Source: Vombatus ursinus
Taxonomy: Eukaryota; Chordata; Mammalia; Diprotodontia; Vombatidae
Length of the DNA stretch: 64,000 nucleotides
Assembly: GCF_900497805.2 (NCBI RefSeq)
Contig: NW_020954562.1
Location: forward strand, 26,402,318-26,466,317
Direction: 5' to 3'
A model generated the notes under the pieces. It was not told where the DNA came from, did not search any database, and was given only the letters and a program-made list of their open reading frames with translations. A program made the position numbers and the translations under genes. Positions within the stretch are counted from its first letter, which is position 1, and each line of letters begins with the position of its first letter. Below are positions 25,185 to 34,473 of this stretch, in pieces.

Positions 25185-26515
25185 GGAAACTTGGTCGTCT
25201 TGCCTTGCAGTGCTCATGATGAGTGTAAACAAGAACACCGTGAAGATAATTGCATCTCCTGCACCAACATCTGTTGCAGAGGATGAAGAGGTAGAGAGAT
25301 TCTATGAAGAGCTTGACAGGACCCTCCAAACCAAGTCACATATACCTTGATACTTGGTAAAGTCAGTGGGAAGGTAGGCACAGGGGAGGATGGTGGCAAA
25401 ATAGGCTAGAAAAATGTCTTTCAGGGTTAAGAAATTGAAAAGACCAAAAGCCCGTAGACTGCAAAACGCGAAAATGATTTTAAAATCAGCTATGTGTGTG
25501 CAGTCAATAAGCAACCAGTTGGAGTAAAGGTCACAATCAATGCCAAATTAAATTTTGTTTGGTGAAGGGATAAAAAGGATGAGAAGACAGTGCATGCAAT
25601 TATAACAGCTCTAACCTGATCTATTTCAGCAAGTGTTTGACCCTGAAAACTAGGAAACAGATAGAGGTAAAAACATAGACTCTGATAATGACCATTTCTT
25701 ACAGAAGTTTAACCCATCTAACACAGTAACCACAATGAAGAGACTCAAACTGCCCAGAAATTATCTGAGCCTCTTATTATCAATGTGACCTTGGGTAAGT
25801 TACCTAAACTTTCTGGACCTCAGTTTCCTCATTTATCAAATGAGTGAGTTGGACTATTTTAAGTCCCTTTTAATCTCTAAATCTATGATCCCCTTGCTCA
25901 TGCCAAGCAGAAAAACATGGTAGCCAAGGGCAACACAAGCTTAGCATACAAATTTATTTGTAAAACATTACAAGGAAGAAGGCCCAAGGTTATGAGGAGT
26001 ATTACCTCATAAAAAAACGAAAAGCAGTGAAGAGGAAAACAAGATTGCAGAAAGCTGGGTGTGAGTACCAATTAAGACAGACATCTCAAAAGCATTTATA
26101 GATGGAATGGGAAGGACAGCACCACGTAGAAAATGGAACTGATTTGTCAGTGTTTCTATAGTGATCTGTTATTGTCAATGACAGTGGGGCCACCACAAAG
26201 GAACTCTAAATGCATTAGTACTTGAAGGACTATATAAGGAAGTAGAAATGGTTCCTAAGAAGATGAATTCAGGAAGAGTGACTGGACCAGATTCAGGTAC
26301 ACAGAATACAGATGAAATCTGTGCTGGAGGCAAGAGTACTTGGCTCAGTTTTCAAGGTGTTGTATAGGATGAAAAAGAGCAAACAATTGAAAAAAGCTCT
26401 ACACAGGTAGTATTGTTCCCCCCTCTCCCCAAACAGTGGTCAGGAGGACATCAGCAGCTGACCCATATGCCTAATTTCTCATCTTTCTAAAATCCTTATG
26501 AAAATGATCTCATAA
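25185..26515 (+). mobile_element. RTE-clade LINE relic (endonuclease and RT parts)
   Basis: The plus strand encodes pieces of an RTE retrotransposon. Near 25250-25340 it reads SPAPTSVAEDEEVERFYEEL, the part preceding the endonuclease DFNAKVG motif; degraded remains of that motif follow as KVGTGEDGG. Near 26270-26510 there are traces of the RT region: VTGPDSG, then residues resembling the RTE ...DISSYRPICLISHLSKI... stretch, in more than one frame. A MIR-type SINE interrupts it at about 25770-25890. Many stops and shifts show an old inactive copy. It matches the RTE/BovB pattern by eye; subfamily unknown. Confidence 0.75.
25770..25890 (+). repeat. MIR-type SINE nested in RTE relic
   Basis: TGTGACCTTGGGTAAGTTAC, CTCAGTTTCCTCATTTATCA and a TCTCTAAATCTATGATCC tail lie inside the RTE-derived sequence, so this SINE is younger than the LINE. 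Confidence 0.85.
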
Positions 26516-26551
26516 AATTATAGAACCTCAGAGTTAGAAGAGTCCAGGAGT

Positions 26552-26708
26552 TTTTTTGTCTTTTAATTTTTAGGCAACTGGGGTTAAGTGACTTGCCCAG
26601 GGTCACACAGCTAGTAAGTGTCAAGTGTTTGGTCTGAGGCCAGATTTGAACTCAGGTCCTCCTGACTTCAGGGCCGGTGTTCTATCCACTGCGCCACCTA
26701 GCTGCCCC
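26552..26708 (-). mobile_element. Marsupial tRNA-derived SINE (MAR1-like)
   Basis: The reverse complement starts GGGGCAGCTAGGTGGCGCAG and contains AGTCAGGAGGACCTGAGTTC, CTAGCTGTGTGACCCTGGGC and TTAACCCCAGTTGCC, then an A/T-rich tail. It is only lightly diverged, hence relatively young. Possible target duplication AAGAGT on both sides. Confidence 0.85.
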
Positions 26709-26721
26709 CTTTTTTTCCCCA

Positions 26722-26905
26722 AGAGTTCTTAACCTAGGGTTCATGAAATTGTTTTAAATACTATGATGACATTTCAATATGATTGATCTCTTTTGTAATA
26801 ATATATATTTTATGCATTTACAAACATGTTTCCGAGAAGAGGTCTGTTGGCTTCACCAGACTGCCAATGGGGTCCATGAGATATACACAAAAAGGTTAAG
26901 AACCT
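26722..26905 (+). mobile_element. Third copy of the GGTTCTTAAC-type MITE
   Basis: Begins AGAGTTCTTAACCTAGGGTT and ends AAAAGGTTAAGAACCTTTTT, clear short terminal inverted repeats. Interior phrases are shared with 20653-20865 and 21205-21410. Confidence 0.75.
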
Positions 26906-26984
26906 TTTTGTTCTGGCGCAATCTATACCTGAAAAACCACATTGGAGCATCCCCAACAAATTATTGTTTGTAGGTTTGCCTTCA

Positions 26985-27615
26985 ACATCTGTAACAGGGG
27001 CAACTCATTCCACTTTTGAATCACTCTATCATCTGGAAGTTTTTCCTTAGATTGAGTCTAATTCTTCTCCCTTGTCATTCCTATTCATTGCTCCTACTTC
27101 TGTTCAGTGTGGTCAAGCAGAATAAGTTTAATATCTCTTGTACATGTTAGCCTTTCAAATGCTTGAAGATAGCTATTGGGACTACCTTCCTTCCCTCCCT
27201 CCCTCCACCACCAAATTTTTTTCTCCACCAGGTTAAACATCATAGATGCCTTCTGTTGATTATGAGAAAGCATAATATCAAAGGTTTCACCAGCCTGTGT
27301 GCCCTCCTCTGAATACTTTTCAGTTTCTTAATGTTTTTCCTAAAATATAGTACTCAGAACTGTTCATGAAAACCCCAGATCTTGTCTTAGGTGAATGAAA
27401 ATGGTTATAGTATGATTGTATGACCATACCTTCCAGATGTTGTACTTAGGAAGTTGAGTTTTTTATTTAAGTGTAGACTTTACATTCATCCATATGAAAT
27501 TTCCTCTTTGGCCTAACAATCTAGTCTGTTATAATTTTTTTTGAATCCTTATTATTATTCAGTGCAGTAATGAGATACCCCAGCTTTGTGTCAATCTAAA
27601 TATATTGAAGAGATA
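26985..27615 (-). mobile_element. L3/CR1-clade LINE relic
   Basis: The plus strand shows antisense CR1/L3 phrases in order: GTGCCCTCCTCTGAATACTT, ACTCAGAACTGTTCATGAAA, AGTGTAGACTTTACATTCAT and CCCAGCTTTGTGTCAATCTA. This is the RT C-terminal part of an ancient mammalian L3 copy. A CCTT/CCCT simple run at 27188-27207 interrupts it. Confidence 0.75.
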
Positions 27616-28214
27616 CTTCAGGAAAATATGAGATGAAAGCAGGAAGATTTTTGCAGAGGATTACCTGCACATACTATATCTTCATATTCACACATTTGGC
27701 TAAAATGTGACAAGGTCCCACTTTATTTATTGTTTGTTGATCTTTTTTTTAAAGCATTTGGCATAATAGAACAAAAACAGAAGCTTTAAATCTCTATTAT
27801 AATAGAGTATCTACCATGAATATGACAACAATCATACAAGATTCCTTGGTAGATACAACTATGGATATAACTTTGATTAATAATCCTTTAAAGAGCAATC
27901 TGAAGAGAGACATAAAATAGGAAGACTCTGTTGTATTCCCTAAAGGTGTTCACCACCATCATAGAGGATGCCATGGGAAATCCAAATGGAAGAGGAATTA
28001 CTTATATGTGGTGAAATCCACCAAATACTTCTGCCTACAGGTAACATTGTTCCAATTGCATCAACCCACAGATGGCAGAGAAGGGATATCTGTCCAAGAA
28101 AGAAAGAGGGAAGGATACAAGATAGATAGCCCCAGTGTTGTGCTGATACCCTCAGATGGTTAAAAGACTTATAAGAAAGCCACCTGCCTGTTTTGGAGAT
28201 TCTCTATGGAGGAT

Positions 28215-28400
28215 TTTCAGGAGATCACAGACTCAGAGTTGGGAGAGCCTCTAAAAGTCTTCTAGTTTAACCCCCTCGTATTACAGATGAGGAAACTGAG
28301 GCCCAGAACAAGTAAGTGATTTGCCCAAGGTACACAGGTAGTAAGTGGTAGAGCCAGATTTCGAACCCAGTTCCTCCAATCCAGTGCACCAAATGGACAA
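28215..28400 (-). repeat. MIR-type SINE
   Basis: ATTACAGATGAGGAAACTGA, GGCCCAGAACAAGTAAGTGA and AACCCAGTTCCTCCAATCCA: a nearly complete element in reverse orientation. Confidence 0.85.
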
Positions 28401-28734
28401 GAATCATACAGGATAAGAAGGCATGGATAGGTTCCGATCTTCACAATTGAAGGGAGTATCCACACTGATGAGATCCTGGATCCTCTGAAGTTTCAAAGTA
28501 ATGTGTGCAACACAGAAGTCTATGTCATTTGTTTATGGATATACCAATGCATCAGGGCCTAGGAGTGGAGACTTTATTGGACTAAGAATTTCGTTCTCTT
28601 TTTGGATGCATCACTGGCTTGCTTTATAACCTGAGCAAGACCATTTACATTAGTAGACTCAGAAGTCTCTTCTTTTAAAATGTTCTTGCTAGCTATATGT
28701 ATCAAAATGTTGTAAAGGCAAATCACTCATTCAA

Positions 28735-29700
28735 TTTGTTTGTTCAATGTTTATTGAGTGACTTCAGTGTAAATAACATGGAGGTCCTTGGAGATGGATG
28801 CTAGCAAGGTGGTGGTGTTATAAAAAGAGAATTGTCCTTCTCCCTCTAACTCTCATTCATATTGGAATGATATGTTTTATGCAGTTTTAGTTCTCCACTT
28901 GTTAGGATTACTCATATGAACAATGTATACAAAATTCAAAGAACATATTTTAATAATGTACCATTATTAACTTAACTTGGAATCTTAAAAAAGTATTGGA
29001 ATCATATTGATGTTAATTTTGTATCTAGTTTTGTGATGGCCTGGTTTTCTTATACAAGTTCAAATAAAAGCATAGGAATACAGCTTAGGAATATGCAGAG
29101 TTTGTTAAAGGCCCACTAAGGCCTCAGATTTAACTAATTTAGTAATCTTTTGACTGATTGAAATTGATATGTAGACAACAAAAAAACTATTGTATAACAA
29201 AATTATTGTTTATGGATCATACTAACACATCAAGATGGATTGAATAGACCAGTCACTGATGATTTTGCCATCTTGCAATTTGTTTTTCAGGCCTTAGTAC
29301 TGACATAGCCTAAATCTGATAATGTTTATGTTATTGGTATTTTTATGTGATTCCATCCATCCATCCACCCATCCATTCATCCATTTATTGCACATGACAC
29401 TTATGGGCACTGGGGGAAACAAAGATGAACAAGACTCTGTTCCAACCCTCAAAGTGCTTATATATTTCAGTAAGGGGTCGAAGTCAAGCACATGAAAAAG
29501 CTATAATACCATGCAGAATGTGATAAATGCTATATAAGAAACACCAAGTGTTATGAGTTCTATGGAGGGAAAGATCATATCGGATTTGGGAGGATCACAG
29601 AAGGTTTTATGAATCCAGTGCAACAAACATTTGCCAAGCATCAGTTGTGTGCAAGGAGGTGACATCTGATCTAGGTCCTGATTTAAATAGATATTTGCTG
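28735..29700 (-). repeat. L2 LINE fragments
   Basis: Reverse-oriented L2 3' phrases at 28735-28790 (GTTTATTGAGTGACTTCAGT) and 29360-29700 (CACTGGGGGAAACAAAGATG, CAACCCTCAAAGTGCTTATA). CCATCCATCC units at 29352-29384 form a short simple repeat. The DNA between is unassigned. Confidence 0.65.
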
Positions 29701-30110
29701 ATTTTCTAAAAGTCAATTTATCTATCGGGGACCTATAAGTGTTGGTTCTTTTGACCATGGAACTATCTTAATGAGTACCTGAAAAATCTCTTTTTGTATT
29801 ACCTTCTTACATATCTGCACACACACACAGACTCAGAATAATTTCCTATATAATTCAAAAGACAACGATGTATGCTACAGTGTCACACATTAGAAAAGAT
29901 GAAAGACTTGAACTTACTATGATTTTTCTTGGCATATGTAGTGCTACACTTAGGATGAGTTAAAAGTTGTCAGTGATTTTGTCTGCAAATTTAACAAAAC
30001 AATGGAAGGAGAATTGAATTAAAAAGTTTTGTTTCACTCTGTGGATTTAGATTTGTAGTCCCATAAGCTTTTTTCTTTTGCATATCACTAATCAATATCT
30101 TTCTGGTTTT

Positions 30111-30125
30111 AAGCAGGGGTACGCC
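30111..30125 (+). promoter_or_regulatory. NPY5R: NPY5R splice acceptor and Kozak context
   Basis: TTTCTGGTTTTAAGCAG ends at 30116 and would be the acceptor for the coding exon, leaving only GGGTACGCC before ATGG: G at -3 and G at +4, a strong context. An in-frame ATG at 30078 adds 16 codons on genomic DNA but lies upstream of this acceptor. Confidence 0.6.
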
Positions 30126-32423
30126 ATGGATTTAGAACCAGAGGACTATGATAATCGAACTCTCACAAGTGAGAACGGCACTGAGATGGCCACGGCATCC
30201 TACGATCCTGATTGGGGTGGTGGTGGTAATAAGACCCGGATAGATGATGTACAGGTCTTTGTGATTGGGCTGTACTCGACCATAAGTCTGCTTGGTTTCA
30301 TGGGGAACATGCTTATCCTTATGGCCCTCATGAAAAAATGTAAACAAAAGACGATTGTAAACTTCTTCATTGGAAATTTGGCCTTCTCTGATATCTTGGT
30401 CGTGCTATTTTGTTCACCCTTCACACTGTCTGCTCTCCTGCTGGACCAGTGGGTGCTTGGTGAGCTCATGTGCCGTCTTATGCCTTTTCTCCAATGTACA
30501 TCGGTGCTGGTTTCAACTTTAATCTTAATCTCAATTGCTATTGTCAGGTACCAAAGGATAAAATATCCCCTTTCCAAAAGTTTGACCATCAGACAAGGCT
30601 GTTATTTGGTTGGCCTTTCTTGGGCTATTGGCTTTGTGATTTGTTCCCCTCTTCCCATCTTCTACAGGCTTGTAGAACCCAATGGGAATAATGGCACAAA
30701 TACCACGGCCCCTAAGTATGTGTGTATTGAGGCCTGGCCGAAGGAGTCGTACAGAATTGCCTTTTCTCTGTGTTTGCTGGTGGTTCAGTACATACTGCCC
30801 TTGATTTGTCTGATTGTGAGTCATACCAGTGTTTGCCGGAGCATTACTTGCAAGATGTCTACTAGGGAGATGAAAAGGAGGCTTGAAGAGAAGGAGAAGA
30901 GGGAGAAGAAGGAGAAGAAGGAGAAGGAGAAGAAGGAGAAAAAGGAGAGGAAGGAGAGGGAGAAAAGAGAGAAGAAGGAGAGAAAGGGGAAGAAGGATAT
31001 GGTCGAGACAATGGAGATGAAGGATATGAGAGAGACAAGAGAGATGATGGGCCCGAGTGACATGGAAGATGACTATGATGATTACCTGGATGACATAGAA
31101 GACTTAGAAGGCACAATGGACATGAAGGACATAATGGAATTGAGGGAGTTGAAGAGGGAACTGAGAGAGAGGAGAGAGAGGAGAGAGAGGATGGGTAGGA
31201 GAGGGCGGAGGAAAATGAGAGAAATGCTGGAAGTGAAAGAACTAGAAGACATGGAAGATGTTGAAGAAGTGATGGACCTTACTGAAATGATAGAAATGAA
31301 AGAAATTAATACCCCGAGGAATGTGAGGGATATGAGAGACATGAGGAATGTGGAGGAGATAGAAGGCATGATAGAAATGAGAGAGGTGAGGGATGTGAGG
31401 GACATGAGGAACGTGGAAGACATAGAGGACATGAATGACACAATGGAAATGAGAGACATGGGGCACATGAGAGGCATGAGAGACATGAGGGACCCGAGAG
31501 ACATGAGGGACCCAAGAGAGATGAGAAACATGAGGGACATGCGGAGCATGAGAGATATGAGGGACCCGAGAGAGATGAGGGACCCGAGAGAGATGAGAGG
31601 CAGGAGGGGCATGAGACACCCAAGGGATGAAATGAGAGACACGAAGGAAAGGAGAGGGAGGAGTTGGAAAAGGGGAAGGAGGGGAAAGAAAGGAATGAGG
31701 GAAATGGAAATTGAAGAGATTGAGGAGATCGAGGAGTTGGGTTCAATGTATGGAATGTTTGAGATGGAGGAGATGGAGCAGATGAATGAGCTGAATGACC
31801 TGAGTGATCCTAATAATGGAGACGATGATTTGGATGACATGGAAGGTTATGCAGCCAAGAACAGTGGACACCATATTCAGCTCCCCAAGTTCCAAAGATG
31901 GAGCTACACATTAAGCCGAAAACACCGCAAGATGTACAACAAAAAGTCATGCGTCGTACCTGTTTTGCGCCATCCTCCTCCTCCTCCAGAGGTACCTCCC
32001 AAAGAGATCGAAGAAGAAGAAGAAGAAGCAGCAGAACCTGAGAGGTGCAAGCTGACCAATGCTAGTAAGATCATACCAGGGGTGCCCATCTGCTTCGTGA
32101 TTAAACCTGAAGAAAAGCAGTTAGAAGAGCCGGAAATGCTGACCATATCCCGCTCCATCTCCAGGATCAGAAAGAGATCTCGCCGAGTCGTCTATCGTTT
32201 AACCATACTGATAATTGTGTTTGCTGTCAGTTGGATGCCTCTGCATCTTTTCCATGTTGTTACTGATTTTAATGCTGGCCTTCTGTCTAACAGGCATTTC
32301 CGATTGGTGTACTGTATTTGTCATTTGCTTGGTATGTTGTCTTGTTGCCTTAATCCCGTGCTGTATGGGTTCCTTAACAACGGTATAAAAGCAGATTTGA
32401 TGGCTCTTTTGCGTTGCGTTTAG
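30126..32423 (+). CDS. NPY5R: Neuropeptide Y receptor type 5 with expanded third intracellular loop
   Basis: Gi/o-coupled receptor for NPY/PYY linked to feeding. The start was chosen at MDLEPEDYDNRTL, aligning with human MDLELDEYYNKTL. Length is 765 residues against 445 in human. Order: N-terminus with sequons N10, N17 and N35; TM1 about 44-69 (FMGNMLILMALM); TM2 with LAFSDILVVLFCSPFTL; V-R-Y at 140-142 in place of DRY, as in other NPY5R; TM5 followed by SHTSVCRSITC (232-242); an inserted low-complexity block at about 256-587; then conserved FQRWSYTLSRKHRKMYNKKS, IIPGVPICFVIKPEE, TM6 with SWMP at 702-705 and TM7 with NPVLY at 743-747. The C-terminus is NNGIKADLMALLRCV. A short Pro run (617-621) and a Glu run follow the block in the same loop. 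Single coding exon, no stop or frameshift. Orthology is certain; the function of the block is unknown. Confidence 0.97.
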   Translation: MDLEPEDYDNRTLTSENGTEMATASYDPDWGGGGNKTRIDDVQVFVIGLYSTISLLGFMGNMLILMALMKKCKQKTIVNFFIGNLAFSDILVVLFCSPFTLSALLLDQWVLGELMCRLMPFLQCTSVLVSTLILISIAIVRYQRIKYPLSKSLTIRQGCYLVGLSWAIGFVICSPLPIFYRLVEPNGNNGTNTTAPKYVCIEAWPKESYRIAFSLCLLVVQYILPLICLIVSHTSVCRSITCKMSTREMKRRLEEKEKREKKEKKEKEKKEKKERKEREKREKKERKGKKDMVETMEMKDMRETREMMGPSDMEDDYDDYLDDIEDLEGTMDMKDIMELRELKRELRERRERRERMGRRGRRKMREMLEVKELEDMEDVEEVMDLTEMIEMKEINTPRNVRDMRDMRNVEEIEGMIEMREVRDVRDMRNVEDIEDMNDTMEMRDMGHMRGMRDMRDPRDMRDPREMRNMRDMRSMRDMRDPREMRDPREMRGRRGMRHPRDEMRDTKERRGRSWKRGRRGKKGMREMEIEEIEEIEELGSMYGMFEMEEMEQMNELNDLSDPNNGDDDLDDMEGYAAKNSGHHIQLPKFQRWSYTLSRKHRKMYNKKSCVVPVLRHPPPPPEVPPKEIEEEEEEAAEPERCKLTNASKIIPGVPICFVIKPEEKQLEEPEMLTISRSISRIRKRSRRVVYRLTILIIVFAVSWMPLHLFHVVTDFNAGLLSNRHFRLVYCICHLLGMLSCCLNPVLYGFLNNGIKADLMALLRCV
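30885..31860 (+). repeat. In-frame purine-rich minisatellite in NPY5R loop 3
   Basis: Nearly 1 kb of A/G-dominated DNA within the coding exon. It starts with 113 nt without a pyrimidine (30885-30997) coding only Glu, Lys and Arg. It continues with ATGAGRGACMCGAGAGA-type units; ATG-initiated 18-nt units recur at 31485, 31503, 31557 and 31575, all in frame, giving MRDPRD/MRDPRE. It ends in a GAGATTGAGGAGAT-type acidic stretch. There is no cysteine in the encoded block and about 47 methionines. Confidence 0.93.
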
Positions 32424-32972
32424 AATCTGCTGTGCTTAGAATCTGCCATTCTAAAGGTTGAAAAAGAAAGAACAAACGCTACGCTTCTCTAAAATATACA
32501 TATATATATATATATTTATGGCTGCTTTAAACAAATATATTTTATTGCATGCAGATTTATTTATGCAGGAGAAAAAGACGCTCTGGATATGAATTCATTG
32601 GTGCCTAATGAGTAAAAGACCATTTCTTGACCCGCTATATAATATGACCATTTCATGTAGATATCGTGCTGAATCATGAATGTCAATCAAACTGCAACTT
32701 CATTGTCAAATGCTGTCCTATTGTGTATTACTTCATCTGCACCTTACAAGCAGCTGAATATAGTCATCATCCCACGACTTGGAGAAGAAAGAAAACCTGC
32801 AAAATATTTAATGGACAAAATGAATTTATTATTGTGATGTTTAAATAAGACTTCGTGTTTGTGCGTTTCTTGATGTAACAACTAAAGATTGTGTGTGTTT
32901 TTGTGTCTGCTCTGTGGAAATGCAGAAACTATTCAACTTTTGCTAGTTGAATCATAGCTAAATGAGAAGTCC

Positions 32973-33240
32973 ATGCTTTAAGAGATGGTACGTTGTATTG
33001 CCTGTTAGGGGACATTGTGGAAACACCTAGAAAGAAGAATGTTTTCCCTCCTAGAGCTATGCTTTAAGAGATGGTACATTGTATTGATAGTCAGGGGGCA
33101 CTGTGGAAACTCCTAAAAAGAAAAATGTTTTTCCCCTAGAGTTACGCTTTAAGCAATGGTACATTGTATTGACGAAGGGGGACACTGTGGAAACACCTAA
33201 ATGGAGAAAAACAAATGTTTCCCCCCCTAGTGTTATGTTT
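32973..33240 (+). repeat. Three tandem 85-91 bp units in NPY5R 3' UTR
   Basis: Units start at 32973, 33059 and 33144 with AYGCTTTAAGMRATGGTACR. Each contains TTGTATTG, GGGGACATTGTGGAAACACC (or close variants), a Lys-codon-like A-rich stretch and ATGTTTTYCCCCTAG. They differ by scattered substitutions and small indels. Confidence 0.93.
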
Positions 33241-33337
33241 GTGTCAGATGGTTAATTTGATCTTATGTTATAAAACAATGATGTTGTAATCTAAAGATGG
33301 ACTAAAACTTTTGGCTAAACCTGTACAGAAATATTAT

Positions 33338-33343
33338 ATTAAA
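33338..33343 (+). terminator. NPY5R: Candidate poly(A) signal for NPY5R
   Basis: ATTAAA followed after about 25 nt by the T/G-rich CATGGCTTCATGTGTGCCTTTT. It gives a 3' UTR of about 0.94 kb. It is the second most common signal variant, so moderately supported. Confidence 0.5.
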
Positions 33344-33365
33344 TGTTACTGCAATGAAGGTCATG

Positions 33366-34465
33366 GCTTCATGTGTGCCTTTTATTCTCCAAAGTCTCAG
33401 GGCCTACTACAATTTCATACTGAGTCAAGTAGTTCAAAGCATTCAACAGTTGATATTCAAATATCAAAGGGATCTGGAATGTAAGTTAGATCAAACATTT
33501 TTCTTCCTAAGCCAAGACATATAGAGCCATTGGTACATTTCATACTATCTTTATGTTGTACATAGAAAAAGTAGATTTTCTTCCTGGGAACATGATATTT
33601 TTACTTTTTAAAGGCAAAAGGACTTCCTTTGGTCCATGTTATCCACTTCCCCAGCCAATTTCATTTCCATTTAAAAAGGAGATGACATTGGTCACTTTCA
33701 GAGATCCCCAAAGCAGGTAATTTCATGGAGAATGACAGATAAGTTCCACTAAACTGGTAAAATTCAATGGTCCAGAGCTTTTAAACTTTTTAATATCAGA
33801 ACCTTATTTAACTTTCATAACCAGCAACACCAACAAGAATCTCCTCCCAACCCAGGTGATCCTTGTCAAAGCAAGTCCACTTACCTTTCGGCAAGTAAGG
33901 CAAAACATTCAGGAGCTTAATTATTCCTCCCAACTCCCCTCACAGGGAGAAATTATGTTCTCCACACTGGGGATTTCCTCATTTTGGCAAGATTTTCCAG
34001 TGAGTCAGTGTCCAGCCTGGGGCAGTGACTTGGAAATTTTCTCTTTTTATCTCTTCCTGTGTCTGTGTACCTCTCTTTTTTCTCTCTGTCTGTGTCTTTC
34101 TGTCTCTCTCTACTTCTGTCTTTTTGTCTTTTGCTCCGTGTCTCTCTCTGTACCTCTCTCAACAAGTAAGAGTGGACTGATGCTTCATGGGGAATTCATA
34201 TCTATGTTCAAAGTCATAGCACTTTTCTCCTTGCATCTGCTTAGTTGTTTCTCTTTACCCTTCCACAACAGCCATTGTGATGAGAAGGGGATTTTTAGTT
34301 TAAATGTAGTAGATCTCTCAATTCCATCCAAAGTGGCCAAAAAGAGAAGAATGTTCAGGTACCTTTAGCCAGGTATCTGTTACCCTAATTTCAACACTCA
34401 TATTCAGTTTAGTCTCTTTATAAAAATCACTCTCTCTACACCTCCACAGCACAGCAGTCTTCATC
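33366..34465. other. Intergenic downstream of NPY5R
   Basis: No gene recognised. A CT-rich stretch with TCTGTC/TCTCTC runs lies at about 34036-34160; the open frame of 170 codons across it is compositional. Confidence 0.55.
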
Positions 34466-34473
34466 CTCTAGGG

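Larger units (their letters stand above)
32424..33365 (+). other. NPY5R: NPY5R 3' untranslated region (inferred)
   Basis: Follows the TAG stop. Contains a TATATA run at 32497-32513, ATTTA-rich sequence and the triplicated block at 32973-33240. The end is inferred from the ATTAAA signal; no transcript was seen. Confidence 0.6.

Noticed and set aside
25214-25514. Minus-strand open frames near 25.3 kb
   Set aside because: Antisense to the RTE relic, whose plus-strand reading has the recognisable motifs.
30885-31860. The NPY5R low-complexity block as an unannotated intron
   Set aside because: It has no polypyrimidine-type acceptor on the coding strand because it is almost all purine. It keeps the frame over about 1 kb, whereas an intron would not be expected to. 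Transcript data would settle it.
30885-31860. The NPY5R block as an inserted mobile element
   Set aside because: No element ends, target duplication or similarity to any recognised repeat; internal periodicity points to slippage-type growth.
33856-34368. 170-codon open frame downstream of NPY5R
   Set aside because: Driven by a TCTCTG/TCTGTC-rich stretch; no recognisable domain and no splice support.
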